The notes below the pieces were generated by a model. It had not been told where the DNA came from and ran no database searches. It saw only the letters and a list, made by a program, of their open reading frames with translations. The position numbers and the translations under genes are program-made. From NCBI GenBank assembly GCA_036495195.1, contig DASXNH010000148.1, positions 1 to 13,647 of the forward strand: DNA of 13,647 nucleotides. The letters run 5' to 3'. Within the stretch, counting starts at the first letter, position 1, and the number at the start of each line of letters is the position of its first letter. This stretch comes from Palsa-872 sp036495195. Lineage in GTDB: Bacteria > Chloroflexota > Dormibacteria > Dormibacterales > Dormibacteraceae. This document shows positions 13,463 through 13,647 of the stretch, one piece after another.

Positions 13463-13647
13463 CTTCTCCACACCGAGATCCGCGCCTGTACGAAGTGCGG
13501 GCTGCACGCGACGCGAACCCAGGCTGTCCCCGGGATAGGACCGTGTCCGGCCGACATCATGCTCGTCGGCGAGGCGCCGGGATTTAACGAGGACAGGCAG
13601 GGCGAGCCATTCGTCGGTGCCGCCGGAAAGCTGCTGGACACGCTCCT
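13463..13647 (+). CDS. Family-4 uracil-DNA glycosylase (3' partial; start unresolved)
   Basis: Removes uracil from DNA; family 4 enzymes carry a 4Fe-4S cluster. The visible frame reads EIRACTKCGLHATRTQAVPG (first two cluster cysteines) and then LVGEAPGFNEDRQGEPFVGA AGKLL, the family-4 active-site motif GEAPG...GxPFVG; the window ends there. The frame is open back to a TGA at 13382-13384, but contains no ATG, GTG, TTG or CTG before the cysteine pair. Homologues begin about 8-12 residues before the first Cys, which here falls right after the dapA stop (TAG, 13444-13446). No ribosome-binding site is visible. The coordinate given is the first codon of the plausible N-terminal helix, not a proven start. 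Confidence 0.85.

Noticed and set aside
1..13647. CRISPR arrays, tRNA or rRNA genes, insertion sequences, phage or defence genes
   Set aside because: No regularly spaced repeats, cloverleaf-like sequences, transposase motifs or terminal inverted repeats were found; every stretch over 200 bases is covered by a recognised gene.

Overview
This is a high-GC bacterial chromosome segment, colinear on the + strand, holding twelve protein-coding genes. Both outer genes are cut by the window ends. There is no mobile element, tRNA, rRNA or CRISPR array. The layout (nrnA-truB-ribF, rpsO-pnp, dapB-asd-dapA), the frequent non-ATG starts and two promoters that lie almost on the start codon suggest an uncultured high-GC Terrabacteria lineage such as terrestrial Chloroflexota or Ca. 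Dormibacterota. That placement is an inference from style and gene order, not a database match.

Layout. (1) 1-2639: the end of an NrnA-type DHH phosphoesterase, then truB and ribF, a housekeeping RNA-turnover/tRNA-modification/flavin block. (2) 2636-6163: a GlpB-like flavoprotein, an alkylglycerone-phosphate-synthase-like FAD enzyme and a diacylglycerol-kinase-family lipid kinase. They form a tight run and may be a glycerol-ether-lipid module. (3) 6160-7665: a cytoplasmic gamma-glutamyltransferase-family Ntn hydrolase, overlapping the lipid kinase by 4 nt. (4) 7689-10398: a promoter, rpsO expressed from a nearly leaderless TTG, then a long structured leader and pnp. (5) 10496-13446: dapB, asd and dapA, three steps of the aspartate/diaminopimelate/lysine pathway; asd has its own leaderless promoter. 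(6) The window ends inside a family-4 uracil-DNA glycosylase.

The most interesting non-coding element is the rpsO-pnp spacer. It folds on paper into an irregular hairpin of about 42 base pairs spanning 8029-8147. The last strand of its basal stem contains a perfect anti-Shine-Dalgarno (CCTCC) that could instead pair with the pnp ribosome-binding site five bases downstream. This gives two mutually exclusive structures and a plausible mechanism for PNPase autoregulation.

A second theme is translation initiation. Only dapB and dapA clearly start with ATG. ribF and the lipid kinase have good ribosome-binding sites but no ATG/GTG/TTG at the right place, so CTG or ATA starts are likely. The uracil-DNA glycosylase has no recognisable start at all.
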